Shown here one piece after another: positions 1-9,802 of a stretch of 20,961 nt of DNA. Every line of letters begins with the position of its first letter. Position 1 is the stretch's first letter. The notes beneath the pieces are model-generated. The model saw nothing but the letters and a program-made list of their open reading frames with translations. It did no database searches and had not been told where the DNA came from. The DNA is from Burkholderiales bacterium (GTDB lineage: Bacteria; Pseudomonadota; Gammaproteobacteria; Burkholderiales; SG8-39). The stretch covers positions 1 through 20,961 of the forward strand of contig JADGRR010000009.1 in NCBI GenBank assembly GCA_017880745.1. The letters are read 5' to 3'. Made by a program: the position numbers and the translations under genes.

Positions 1-1105
1 GCGCTCGCGTTCCGCCTGTTCCTTCGCCTTGCGCTCCGCTTCCTCGCGCGCCTTGCGCTCCTCCTCCAGTTTTGCGCGCAATTCATCGGCTTCGCGCCGC
101 GCTTTTTCCTCAGCCTGTTTGCGCTCGCGTTCCGCCTGTTCCTTCGCCCTGCGTTCCGCTTCCTCGCGCGCCTTGCGCTCCTCTTCGAGTCTGGCCTTCA
201 GTTCGGCTTCGACGCGCGCGCGCTCCTCGGCTTCTTTACGTGCACGCGCCTCGGCTTCGATGCGCGCCTGCTCTTGCGCCTTGGCGCGCTCTTCGGCTTC
301 CCTGCGCGCCTTTTCCTCGGCTTCGCGCCGCGCCTTTTCCTCGGCCTCCCGGCGCGCGCGCTCCGCCTCTTCCTTCGCCTTGCGCTCGGCTTCTTCGCGT
401 GCCTTGCGCTCCGCTTCTTCCTTCGCCTTGCGCTCGGCTTCTTCGCGTGCCTTGCGCTCCGCTTCCTCGGCCACTTTGCGCGCGTGCTCCGCTTCTTCCT
501 TCGCCTTGCGCTCGGCCTCCTCGGCTAGTTTGCGCGCGCGTGCCTCGGCCTCGATGCGCGCCTGTTCTTGCGCCTTGGCCCGCTCTTCCGCTTCCCTGCG
601 CGCCTTTTCCTCTGCTTCGCGCCTGGCCCTTTCTTGGGCCTCCTGGCGCGCGCGCTCCGCCGCTTCCTTCGCCTTGCGCTCGGCTTCCTCGCGTGCCCTG
701 CGCTCCGCTTCCTCGGCTTCTTTGCGCGCGCGCGCTTCGGCTTCGATGCGCGCTTGTTCTTGCGCCCTGGCCCGCTCTTCCGCTTCCCTTCGCGCCTGCC
801 CCTCGGCTTCGCGCCTGGCCTTTTCTTCGGCCTCCTGGCGTTCGCGCACCTCGAAGAACGCCTCCAGCTCCTCGTCCCCCGCTCCCTCGCCTTCTTTGCG
901 CGCGCGTGCCTCGGCCTCGATACGCGCCGGTTCTTCCGCGCCTCGTTTCGCGTGCGCTTTTGCCGCGGCCGCGGCCTTCTCCAGCGCCTCTGCTTTGGCT
1001 CGGGCTTCGGCCTCGGCTCGTGCCCGCGCGGCGCCTGCCGCGGCCCTGGCCCGCGCTTCCACTTCTGCCTTGGCGCGCGCAGCGGCCTCGGCTGCGGCGG
1101 CCGTT
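1..1105 (-). repeat. Internal repeats within the helical stalk coding sequence
   Basis: The coding sequence contains nested direct repeats, all with periods that are multiples of three. A 63-bp block at 1-63 recurs nearly perfectly at 121-183 (120-bp, 40-residue period). A 45-bp block at 370-414 recurs at 418-462 (48-bp, 16-residue period). A 63-bp block encoding ARIEAEARARK with its neighbours occurs at 248-310, 542-604 and 734-796, with a degenerate part-copy near 908. The arrangement suggests growth by slippage or unequal recombination with the frame kept. Confidence 0.85.
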
Positions 1106-1455
1106 TGAGCTTTCTGCCCCGCAGCTTCCTCGGCTTGCTTGGCGATGGTCGATAACGTGGGAATCGCTACGGTAAAGTCGAGGTCCATATCGTCGCGCGC
1201 AGCGGGGCCTTTGGGCGGCGGTGCCGCCTGCGGCTGCTTGAATTCGCGGATGAAGTCGGCCTTGGCGAGCACGTTCAGTGCTTCCTGCAGCTTGGCCTCC
1301 GGCACCTTGCCGAGCCTGGTCTGCACTTCACCCACCGTGGCCTTGCCGTCTATCTCCTTGAGAAGCGCACGCATATCGCGCGAGAGGACGCTGGTTTTTC
1401 CAGTCGCCTCCATCAGGCCTTTCGCGGTTTTGGTAAAGACTGTTCTGCGATCCAT
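1..1455 (-). CDS. Repetitive Ala/Glu/Arg/Lys-rich helical protein, C-terminus outside window
   Basis: Reading the minus strand from the ATG at 1455, the frame stays open for 485 codons and runs off the window at base 1. Residues 1-75 form a compact, non-repetitive N-terminal domain (starting MDRRTVFTKTAKGLMEATGK) with a helical, winged-helix-like appearance. This is followed by a Pro-rich linker (QAAPPPKGPAA). From about residue 112 onward the protein is almost entirely Ala, Glu, Arg and Lys, in blocks such as EEKARREAEEKARREAEE. That composition predicts a very long coiled coil or single alpha-helix, as in TolA-like stalks. No signal peptide or membrane segment is visible, so it is probably cytoplasmic. 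GAGG lies just upstream of the ATG, and a TATAAT box sits about 40 bases upstream. I do not recognise the family. The missing C-terminus may carry the functional domain, so no function is assigned. Confidence 0.8.
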   Translation of the reverse strand, partial: MDRRTVFTKTAKGLMEATGKTSVLSRDMRALLKEIDGKATVGEVQTRLGKVPEAKLQEALNVLAKADFIREFKQPQAAPPPKGPAARDDMDLDFTVAIPTLSTIAKQAEEAAGQKAQTAAAAEAAARAKAEVEARARAAAGAARARAEAEARAKAEALEKAAAAAKAHAKRGAEEPARIEAEARARKEGEGAGDEELEAFFEVRERQEAEEKARREAEGQARREAEERARAQEQARIEAEARARKEAEEAERRAREEAERKAKEAAERARQEAQERARREAEEKARREAEERAKAQEQARIEAEARARKLAEEAERKAKEEAEHARKVAEEAERKAREEAERKAKEEAERKAREEAERKAKEEAERARREAEEKARREAEEKARREAEERAKAQEQARIEAEARARKEAEERARVEAELKARLEEERKAREEAERRAKEQAERERKQAEEKARREADELRAKLEEERKAREEAERKAKEQAERER

Positions 1456-1494
1456 GCTGCCTCAGTGGCTGAACGCTTCCCTTCCAAGCGACTG

Positions 1495-1500
1495 ATTATA
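1495..1500 (-). promoter_or_regulatory. Putative -10 box for the helical protein gene
   Basis: The minus strand reads TATAAT here, a perfect sigma-70 -10 match about 40 bases upstream of the ATG at 1455. No convincing -35 hexamer is seen at 16-18 bp spacing. The position supports the start chosen for the gene. Confidence 0.45.
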
Positions 1501-1678
1501 GGGAATCTGCAATCGACCCGATAGGCAATACTTCACGTCCGGGATCCGCCCCCCGCAGACGCAGGCCGCATGCGAGCAGGTAAAATCGAACCAGCCGGAC
1601 GCAAACACACTGTGTGCGGCCGCGGTTAAGCCCGCATCCGGGGAACAGGAGGGGCGTGCCCGCCATATTCTGTGGCAT

Positions 1679-5287
<3,609 letters not shown>

Positions 5288-5312
5288 GGGAAATATCGCG
5301 GCCGCGCCAGAG

Positions 5313-5391
5313 TCAGAGATCATTTGAAAATGGGGGATGCCTCCCCTCCTGCTCCCCTGGATCAGGGACCATTTCGATAATTCTGAAATGG
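5313..5391 (-). promoter_or_regulatory. Conserved leader/operator element, copy A (upstream of oplAH)
   Basis: Read on the minus strand, this segment aligns with 8123-8202 on the plus strand over about 79 positions with roughly 64 identities (hand count, one gap). It begins with a dyad: CCATTTC, the 9-base spacer AGAATTATC, then GAAATGG. A CCCTG-ATC-CAGGG hairpin follows, then a GGGG/CCCC pairing, then CATTT-TC-AAATG. It lies immediately upstream of oplAH in the same orientation as copy B upstream of dctP. It may be a repressor operator overlapping a promoter (AATTAT within the dyad could serve as a -10), or a structured mRNA leader. Confidence 0.7.
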
Positions 5392-5404
5392 CCTCTTCGT
5401 TTGA

Positions 5405-5433
5405 TTCACGCGCCCATGGGCTTCTGCTAGGAT
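5405..5433 (+). promoter_or_regulatory. Putative promoter for the DUF1445 gene
   Basis: TTCACG (5405-5410), a 17-bp spacer and TAGGAT (5428-5433) with an upstream TG at -15/-14 make a plausible extended -10 sigma-70 promoter. It would give a leader of about 20 bases before the ATG at 5461. There is no obvious Shine-Dalgarno in that leader. Confidence 0.4.
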
Positions 5434-5460
5434 GCGGAAATCATATCACGCTCGTTCACG

Positions 5461-6258
5461 ATGAACCGCACCGAACATGCACCCGGCGAAGCGCAGGCAA
5501 TCAGGCAGCGCATACGCCGCGGCGAAATCGCGGGCCACACCTCGGGGCTCGCGCCCGGCTGCGTGCAGGGCAATGTCGTCATCCTGCCCGCCGACCTCGC
5601 CTTCGACTTCCTGCGTTTCTGCCAGGCAAACCCGAAACCCTGCCCGCTGCTCGCGGTGTCCGAGCCGGGCGACCCGGCGCTGCCCGCGCTCGGCGCCGAT
5701 ATCGACATGCGCAGCGACGTGCCGCGCTACCGCGTGTTCAGGCGCGGCGAGATGGTGGAAGAGCCGACCGACGTCGGCCACCTCTGGCGCGACGACTTGG
5801 TGACCTTCATCCTCGGTTGTTCGTTCTCGTTCGAATGGGCGCTGCTGGAGGATGGACTGCCGCTCAAGCATGTCGCCCGCGGGCAAAACGTGCCCATGTA
5901 TAGGACCAGCTTGCAGACTATTGTCGCAGGCCCGTTCCATGGTCCGCTGGTGGTGTCGATGCGCCCGTTCAAACCGTCCGACGCCATCCGCGCGATCCAG
6001 ATCACCTCGCGCTTTCCCGGCGTGCACGGCGCACCCGTGCATATCGGCAAACCGGACCTGATCGGCATCCGCGACCTCAGGCAACCGGACTGGGGCGATG
6101 CGGTGGAGGTGGCGGCGGACGAACTGCCCCTGTTCTGGGCCTGCGGAGTAACCCCGCAAGCGGTCGTCGCCGAAGCCAAACCGGAGTTCTGCATCACCCA
6201 CGCGCCCGGAGCAATGCTCATCACCGATCTGAAGAATAGCCAACTGGCTATTCTTTAA
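5461..6258 (+). CDS. DUF1445 family protein (YcsI / D-glutamate cyclase-like, putative hydro-lyase)
   Basis: The protein has 265 residues, the usual length for the DUF1445/UPF0317 family. Recognisable signatures are the N-terminal segment GEIAGHTSGLAPGCVQGNVV, the central FILGCSFSFEWALLEDGLP and the C-terminal FWACGVTPQAVV followed by FCITHAPGAMLITDL. No signal peptide or membrane segment is seen. Bacterial members are annotated as putative hydro-lyases, and the related human mitochondrial protein DGLUCY is a D-glutamate cyclase that forms 5-oxo-D-proline. It is divergent from the 5-oxoprolinase gene, so a role in 5-oxoproline/glutamate cyclisation is a reasonable inference. The last codons (KNSQLAIL) are encoded by a perfect hairpin and may be an added tail. 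Family assignment is firm; the reaction is not. Confidence 0.85.
   Translation: MNRTEHAPGEAQAIRQRIRRGEIAGHTSGLAPGCVQGNVVILPADLAFDFLRFCQANPKPCPLLAVSEPGDPALPALGADIDMRSDVPRYRVFRRGEMVEEPTDVGHLWRDDLVTFILGCSFSFEWALLEDGLPLKHVARGQNVPMYRTSLQTIVAGPFHGPLVVSMRPFKPSDAIRAIQITSRFPGVHGAPVHIGKPDLIGIRDLRQPDWGDAVEVAADELPLFWACGVTPQAVVAEAKPEFCITHAPGAMLITDLKNSQLAIL
6232..6255 (+). terminator. Perfect hairpin overlapping the DUF1445 stop codon
   Basis: AAGAATAGCC, the loop AACT and GGCTATTCTT form a perfect 10-bp inverted repeat ending one base before the TAA stop. Only a short T run follows, so it could be a weak bidirectional terminator or a small palindromic insertion. It encodes the last residues of the DUF1445 protein. 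Confidence 0.4.
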
Positions 6259-6371
6259 CGCTGCAACGCCTGCGGTGCGGGCAAAATTATCCCGCATGAA
6301 CATATCGCCGGCCATTTTAAGCCGGAACCTCGGCGGTTAGATTGCTGTTCCAAGCCAGCGCGGCGTCCGGC

Positions 6372-6411
6372 TTGACGCTCTACACCGATGGTGATACTTT
6401 GGTGACACCAT
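6372..6411 (+). promoter_or_regulatory. Promoter and likely autoregulatory operator of the toxin-antitoxin pair
   Basis: TTGACG (6372-6377), a 17-bp spacer and TACTTT (6395-6400), with TG two bases upstream, form an extended -10 promoter. Overlapping the -10 are two near-identical direct repeats, TGGTGATAC (6389-6397) and TGGTGACAC (6400-6408), spaced 11 bp apart, about one helical turn. There is also an ATGGTG/CACCAT dyad (6388-6393 and 6406-6411). Ribbon-helix-helix antitoxins typically bind such closely spaced repeats. The GGGAG at 6417-6421 is a good Shine-Dalgarno for the antitoxin. Confidence 0.55.
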
Positions 6412-6427
6412 ACAGCGGGAGCGAGCT

Positions 6428-6709
6428 ATGTCTACTACTACTACCCTCAAACTGCCGGAAGAACTGAAGGAGCGCATTGCAGCGGCCGCCGCGGACGCCG
6501 GCAAATCGCCGCACGCCTTCATGGTCGAAGCCCTCGCGGCGCAAACGGCGTTGGCCGAGCGGCGTAGAGTATTCGTAGCCGCGGCGCATGCTGCGGCGCA
6601 GGAGGTCGCGCAATACGGCCTGGTGTATGACGCCGACGAAGTGTTCGGCTATCTGCAAGACAAGCTCAAAGGCAAGCGCGCCAAACGTCCTAAGGCTGTC
6701 AAGCTCTAA
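6428..6709 (+). CDS. Ribbon-helix-helix antitoxin (CopG/ParD-like)
   Basis: This 93-residue protein begins with a beta-strand TTTTLKLPEELKERIAAAAA and continues GKSPHAFMVEALAAQ, the pattern of a ribbon-helix-helix DNA-binding domain (about residues 3-45). The rest is an Ala-rich helix and a basic tail (KGKRAKRPKAVKL) likely to contact the toxin or DNA. GGGAG six bases before the ATG gives a good ribosome site. The toxin reading frame starts three bases after its stop. It is expected to neutralise the toxin and repress its own promoter through the repeats at 6389-6408. Family is clear from sequence; pairing is from context. Confidence 0.85.
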   Translation: MSTTTTLKLPEELKERIAAAAADAGKSPHAFMVEALAAQTALAERRRVFVAAAHAAAQEVAQYGLVYDADEVFGYLQDKLKGKRAKRPKAVKL

Positions 6710-6712
6710 GCA

Positions 6713-7012
6713 TTGCCCGTGACGCGGCTCGTATTTTCTCCTTCGGCGTTGCAAGACATCGAGCGCTTGGCGGAATTCTTGATGGAATCGGATCCCGTTG
6801 CCGCCAGCGCCACGGCAGGTAAACTGACCGGCGGCCTGAAAATTCTCAAAAATCATCCTCTCGTCGGCAGGCCAGCGGAACATGACTACCGGGAGTTGCT
6901 CATTTCGCGCGGGCGCACTGGTTATGTGGCGCTATACAATTACGACATAGAGCGCGATGCCGCGATTATTCTCGCCATTCGGCATCAGCGCGAGGGTGGG
7001 TTTTTAGATTGA
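6713..7012 (+). CDS. RelE/ParE superfamily toxin
   Basis: This is a 99-residue basic protein with the RelE/ParE pattern: TRLVFSPSALQDIERLAEFL at the N-terminus, a helix with LKILKNHPLVGRP in the middle, then YRELLISRGRTGYVALYNYD and IILAIRHQREGGF at the C-terminus. Members either cleave mRNA at the ribosome (RelE) or poison gyrase (ParE); the sequence alone does not decide. The start is taken as TTG at 6713, three bases after the antitoxin stop. GTG at 6719 is a possible alternative, and neither has a clear Shine-Dalgarno, so translation is probably coupled to the antitoxin. Its TGA overlaps the ATG of the next gene (TGATG). Confidence 0.85.
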   Translation: MPVTRLVFSPSALQDIERLAEFLMESDPVAASATAGKLTGGLKILKNHPLVGRPAEHDYRELLISRGRTGYVALYNYDIERDAAIILAIRHQREGGFLD

Positions 7013-8118
7013 TGGAACGAGTAGACTGCGTTGTAATCGGTGCAGGGGTAGTCGGACTGGCATGTGCACGGGCGCTGGCGCTCGCCGGCCGCGAGGTCGT
7101 TGTCCTTGAGGCTGCCGGCGCGATCGGCACCGAAACCAGTTCGCGCAACAGCGAAGTCATCCACGCCGGCATCTACTACCCGCCCGGCTCGCAAAAGGCG
7201 CGCCTGTGCGTGGCAGGCAAGCAACTGCTCTACCCGTACTGCGAAGAGCACGGCGTCGGGCACCGCCGCTGCGGCAAGCTGATCGTCGCCACGGCAGCGG
7301 ACCAGATCGCGGCGCTGCACAGGATACAGACCCATGCCGCGGCCAACGGCGTGCGCGATCTGCGCCTGCTGGCCGCGGATGAAGCCCGCGCGATGGAGCC
7401 GGAGCTGCGCTGCGTCGCTGCCCTCTACTCGCCCTCGACCGGCATCATCGACAGCCACGGCCTGATGCTCGCCTGCCAGGGCGACGCCGAGGACCATGGC
7501 GCCATGCTCGCACTGCACAGCCCGGTGACCGGCGGCGCGTTGGAGGCGGGGGGCATCGTGCTCGACGTCGGCGGAGCGGAGCCGATGCGGATATGCGCGC
7601 ACACGGTGGTCAACAGCGCCGGGCTCATGGCGCAACGCGTCGCGGCCGCGGTGCGCGGATTCCCGCAGGGAAAAGTTCCGCCCTGTCATTATGCCAAGGG
7701 CAACTACTACAGCCTCGCCCGGCGCTCGCCCTTCACTCATCTTATCTACCCGGTGCCGGAGGCAGCCGGCCTGGGCGTACACCTGACGCTGGATCTGGCC
7801 GGGCAGGCGCGCTTCGGGCCGGACGTGGAATGGATAGCGGAAATAGACTACGATGTTGACTTGCGCCGCGCCGATGGTTTTTATCGGGCGATACGCGATT
7901 ACTGGCCGGGACTCAGGGACGGGCAACTGGCACCTGGATACGCGGGCATCCGACCCAAGCTGGATGGCCCCGGGAAGCCAGCCGGCGATTTTCTGATTCA
8001 GGGGCCGGCCGAACACGGCGTGCAGGGGCTGGTCAATCTGTTCGGCATCGAATCACCCGGACTGACCGCGTCGCTCGCGCTGGCAGAACAGGTCGTGGAA
8101 ATCGCGGGCAGGACCTGA
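7012..8118 (+). CDS. FAD-dependent oxidoreductase, L-2-hydroxyglutarate oxidase-like
   Basis: The 368-residue protein has an N-terminal Rossmann FAD motif (VIGAGVVGLACARALA, glycines at about 10-15) and the family block ETSSRNSEVIHAGIYYPPGS followed by KARLCVAGKQLLYPYC. A C-terminal GIESPGLTASLALAEQV closes the FAD domain. These match the L-2-hydroxyglutarate oxidase/dehydrogenase (LhgO) branch of the DAO superfamily, which oxidises L-2-hydroxyglutarate to 2-oxoglutarate. Many shorter bacterial relatives of about 370 residues are uncharacterised, so the substrate is not certain. The ATG at 7012 overlaps the toxin stop as TGATG. A TTG three bases earlier would add one residue. The stop-start overlap implies co-translation with the toxin-antitoxin pair, although an internal promoter cannot be excluded. 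Confidence 0.85.
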   Translation: MERVDCVVIGAGVVGLACARALALAGREVVVLEAAGAIGTETSSRNSEVIHAGIYYPPGSQKARLCVAGKQLLYPYCEEHGVGHRRCGKLIVATAADQIAALHRIQTHAAANGVRDLRLLAADEARAMEPELRCVAALYSPSTGIIDSHGLMLACQGDAEDHGAMLALHSPVTGGALEAGGIVLDVGGAEPMRICAHTVVNSAGLMAQRVAAAVRGFPQGKVPPCHYAKGNYYSLARRSPFTHLIYPVPEAAGLGVHLTLDLAGQARFGPDVEWIAEIDYDVDLRRADGFYRAIRDYWPGLRDGQLAPGYAGIRPKLDGPGKPAGDFLIQGPAEHGVQGLVNLFGIESPGLTASLALAEQVVEIAGRT

Positions 8119-8122
8119 GAGA

Positions 8123-8202
8123 CCGTTTCAGAATTATCGAAACGGCCCCTGAATTAGGGGAGCATGAGGGAATGTATCCCCTCATCTTGTTATGAGCTCT
8201 GA
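8123..8202 (+). promoter_or_regulatory. Conserved leader/operator element, copy B (upstream of dctP)
   Basis: This is the counterpart of the element at 5313-5391. The dyad is CCGTTTC, the same 9-base spacer AGAATTATC, then GAAACGG. Relative to copy A the arms differ by G-to-A on one side and C-to-T on the other, which keeps the pairing. A CCCCT-GAATT-AGGGG hairpin follows, then ATGAGGG/CCCTCAT. The element begins five bases after the oxidoreductase stop and ends 42 bases before the dctP ATG. It could also end the upstream transcript. Confidence 0.7.
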
Positions 8203-8248
8203 AGAAGAAATCGCATACAGCAGCATCAACAGAGGAGAGCAAACATGA
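8192..8248 (+). CDS. Possible 18-codon leader peptide overlapping dctP start
   Basis: An ATG at 8192, inside the conserved element, opens a frame of 18 codons (MSSEEEIAYSSINRGEQT). Its TGA overlaps the dctP ATG in the ATGA arrangement typical of translational coupling. There is no clear Shine-Dalgarno for the short frame, and the overlap could be chance. The aligned ATG in copy A (5321-5323) is in frame with oplAH instead. Confidence 0.25.
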   Translation: MSSEEEIAYSSINRGEQT

Positions 8249-9213
8249 AACTGAAGCAAGCGCTGTTCGCCGTGCTCATCGCCGGCCTCGCAACCGGCAG
8301 CCTGCAGGCGCAGACCAAGTGGGACATGCCTACACCCTATCCTGACGGCAACTTCCATACCAAGAACGTAAAACAGTTCGCCGACGATGTCAGGGCGGCC
8401 AGCGGCGGCAAACTCGAGATCGTGGTCCACAGCAATGCTTCGCTGATCAAGCACCCGGAGATCAAGCGTGCGGTGCAGACGGGCCAGGTCAATATCGGCG
8501 AACTGCTGGTTTCGGTATTGTCGAACGAGAACCCGATTTTCGCCTTCGACTCGAATCCGTTTCTTGCGCCCAACTACGCCGCCGCGAAAAAACTGTGGCG
8601 GGTGGCGCATCCGTACATCGACAAACGCCTCGACGCGCAAGGCATCAAGCTGCTCTACTCGGTGCCGTGGCCGCCGCAAGGCATCTATACCAAGAAACCA
8701 TTGAATTCCATCGCCGACCTGAAAGGCACAAAATTCCGCACCTACAGCCCGAACACCTCGGAATTCGCCAAACAGATCGGCGCAATTCCGACCACGGTGC
8801 AGGTGCCGGAGGTTCCGCAGGCCTTTCTCACCGGCCTGGTGGACGCGATGATCACGTCGGGCTCCACCGGCGTCGACACGCAGGCCTGGGATTACCTCAA
8901 GTACTATTACGACACCGAAGCGTTCCTGCCGCAAAACATCGTGATCGTGAACAAGGCCGCGTTCGCCAAGCTCGACCCGGCGGTGCAAAAGGCGGTGGTG
9001 GACGCCGCAGCCAAGGCCGAGGAACGCGGCTGGGCCACCAGCGCCGCCGAGAACCAGAGCTATATGAAGACCATGGCCGCCAAGGGCATCAGCGTGCAGA
9101 AGCCGAACGCCAAACTGGCGGGCGAACTGAACGCCATCGGCAAGACCATGGCGCAGCAGTGGGTGTCCAAGACCGGTCCGGAGGCGCAGGCCATCCTGAA
9201 CGAACTGCGCTAG
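8245..9213 (+). CDS. dctP: TRAP transporter solute-binding protein (DctP family)
   Basis: This is the periplasmic receptor of a tripartite ATP-independent transporter that captures an organic acid for the membrane subunits. The 322 residues start with a Sec signal peptide (MKLKQALFAVLIAGLATGS, probable cleavage after LQA before QTKWD). In the mature part, the segment LKGTKFRTYSPNTSEFAKQI places the Arg that normally binds the substrate carboxylate, and the later FLTGLVDAMITSG is the usual second-lobe motif. AGAGGAGAG just before the ATG is a strong Shine-Dalgarno. dctQ and dctM follow directly. The conserved element upstream links it to the oplAH promoter. Bordetella pertussis DctP6 and DctP7 define a pyroglutamate-binding DctP subfamily, so pyroglutamate is a candidate ligand, but I could not compare binding residues. 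Confidence 0.92.
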   Translation: MKLKQALFAVLIAGLATGSLQAQTKWDMPTPYPDGNFHTKNVKQFADDVRAASGGKLEIVVHSNASLIKHPEIKRAVQTGQVNIGELLVSVLSNENPIFAFDSNPFLAPNYAAAKKLWRVAHPYIDKRLDAQGIKLLYSVPWPPQGIYTKKPLNSIADLKGTKFRTYSPNTSEFAKQIGAIPTTVQVPEVPQAFLTGLVDAMITSGSTGVDTQAWDYLKYYYDTEAFLPQNIVIVNKAAFAKLDPAVQKAVVDAAAKAEERGWATSAAENQSYMKTMAAKGISVQKPNAKLAGELNAIGKTMAQQWVSKTGPEAQAILNELR

Positions 9214-9240
9214 GCCTTGTTGAGTATTGCGCAGTGCGTT

Positions 9241-9261
9241 CGCGAGCAAGCTCGCTCCCAC
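9241..9261. repeat. REP-like palindrome between dctP and dctQ
   Basis: CGCGAGCAAGCTCGCTCCC is a small palindrome of the type found as repetitive extragenic elements in Pseudomonas and other proteobacteria. The reverse complement is almost repeated at 16749-16770. Within an operon such a hairpin commonly stabilises the upstream message, which would favour more receptor than membrane subunits. Confidence 0.6.
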
Positions 9262-9270
9262 ATAACAACA

Positions 9271-9798
9271 ATGAGAAAAAGCCTTGAATGGCTCTACCTC
9301 GGCTCCGGCGTTTTCGCCGGAGTTTTTTTGATCCTCATCGCAGTGCTGTCACTGGCGCAGATCTGCGGGCGCCTGCTCGGCTTCGCGGCGTATTCTTTCG
9401 ACGATTTCGCCGGCTTCTGCATGGCCGCGTCTTCTTTTCTTGGGCTTGCACACACCTATCGCCGTAACGAGCACATCCGCGTGGCGCTGGTCGTCGACCG
9501 CTTCAGCGGCGGCAAGCGCCGGCTGCTCGAAACGCTGTGTCTGACGGCGAGCACTTTCCTGATCGGCTTTTTCGCCTGGTATGCGATCGACATGGCCTGG
9601 ACCTCGTACGCGATCAATGACGTGTCGCAGGGTCTGGTGCCGGTGCCGCTGTGGTTGCCGCAAAGCGGCATGGCCCTGGGTCTCCTCATCATGTCGATTG
9701 CGCTGTTCGACGACCTCGTCGCGGTGCTCGCGGGCGGCACACCGTCCTACCTGGCAGCCGAACAAAGCAAGAAAATCGCGATGTCGGAAAACATCTAG
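9271..9798 (+). CDS. dctQ: TRAP transporter small membrane subunit (DctQ family)
   Basis: The 175-residue protein has four hydrophobic segments, as expected for DctQ: about residues 10-32 (GSGVFAGVFLILIAVLSLAQ), 45-60, 85-105 and 128-150. The DctQ signature region FCMAASSFLGLAHTYRRNEHIRVALVVD lies after the second segment (split: FCMAASSFLGLAHTY, RRNEHIRVALVVD). It sits in the inner membrane with DctM. The ATG at 9271 is chosen because it gives a normal length. An upstream TTG at 9217 would add 18 residues encoded by the REP-like palindrome, which is implausible. No Shine-Dalgarno precedes 9271, so translation may depend on a weak site. Confidence 0.9.
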   Translation: MRKSLEWLYLGSGVFAGVFLILIAVLSLAQICGRLLGFAAYSFDDFAGFCMAASSFLGLAHTYRRNEHIRVALVVDRFSGGKRRLLETLCLTASTFLIGFFAWYAIDMAWTSYAINDVSQGLVPVPLWLPQSGMALGLLIMSIALFDDLVAVLAGGTPSYLAAEQSKKIAMSENI

Positions 9799-9802
9799 CG
9801 CC

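Noticed and set aside
29..1175. Long plus-strand frames rich in Ser/Arg/Ala or Pro/Arg
   Set aside because: They are antisense to the repetitive helical protein. Low stop frequency comes from its E/A/K/R codons, and the peptides have no family resemblance.
1496..1678. 60-codon minus-strand frame beginning directly after the oplAH stop
   Set aside because: No Shine-Dalgarno and no recognisable domain; it ends at the -10 box of the next gene. Considered chance.
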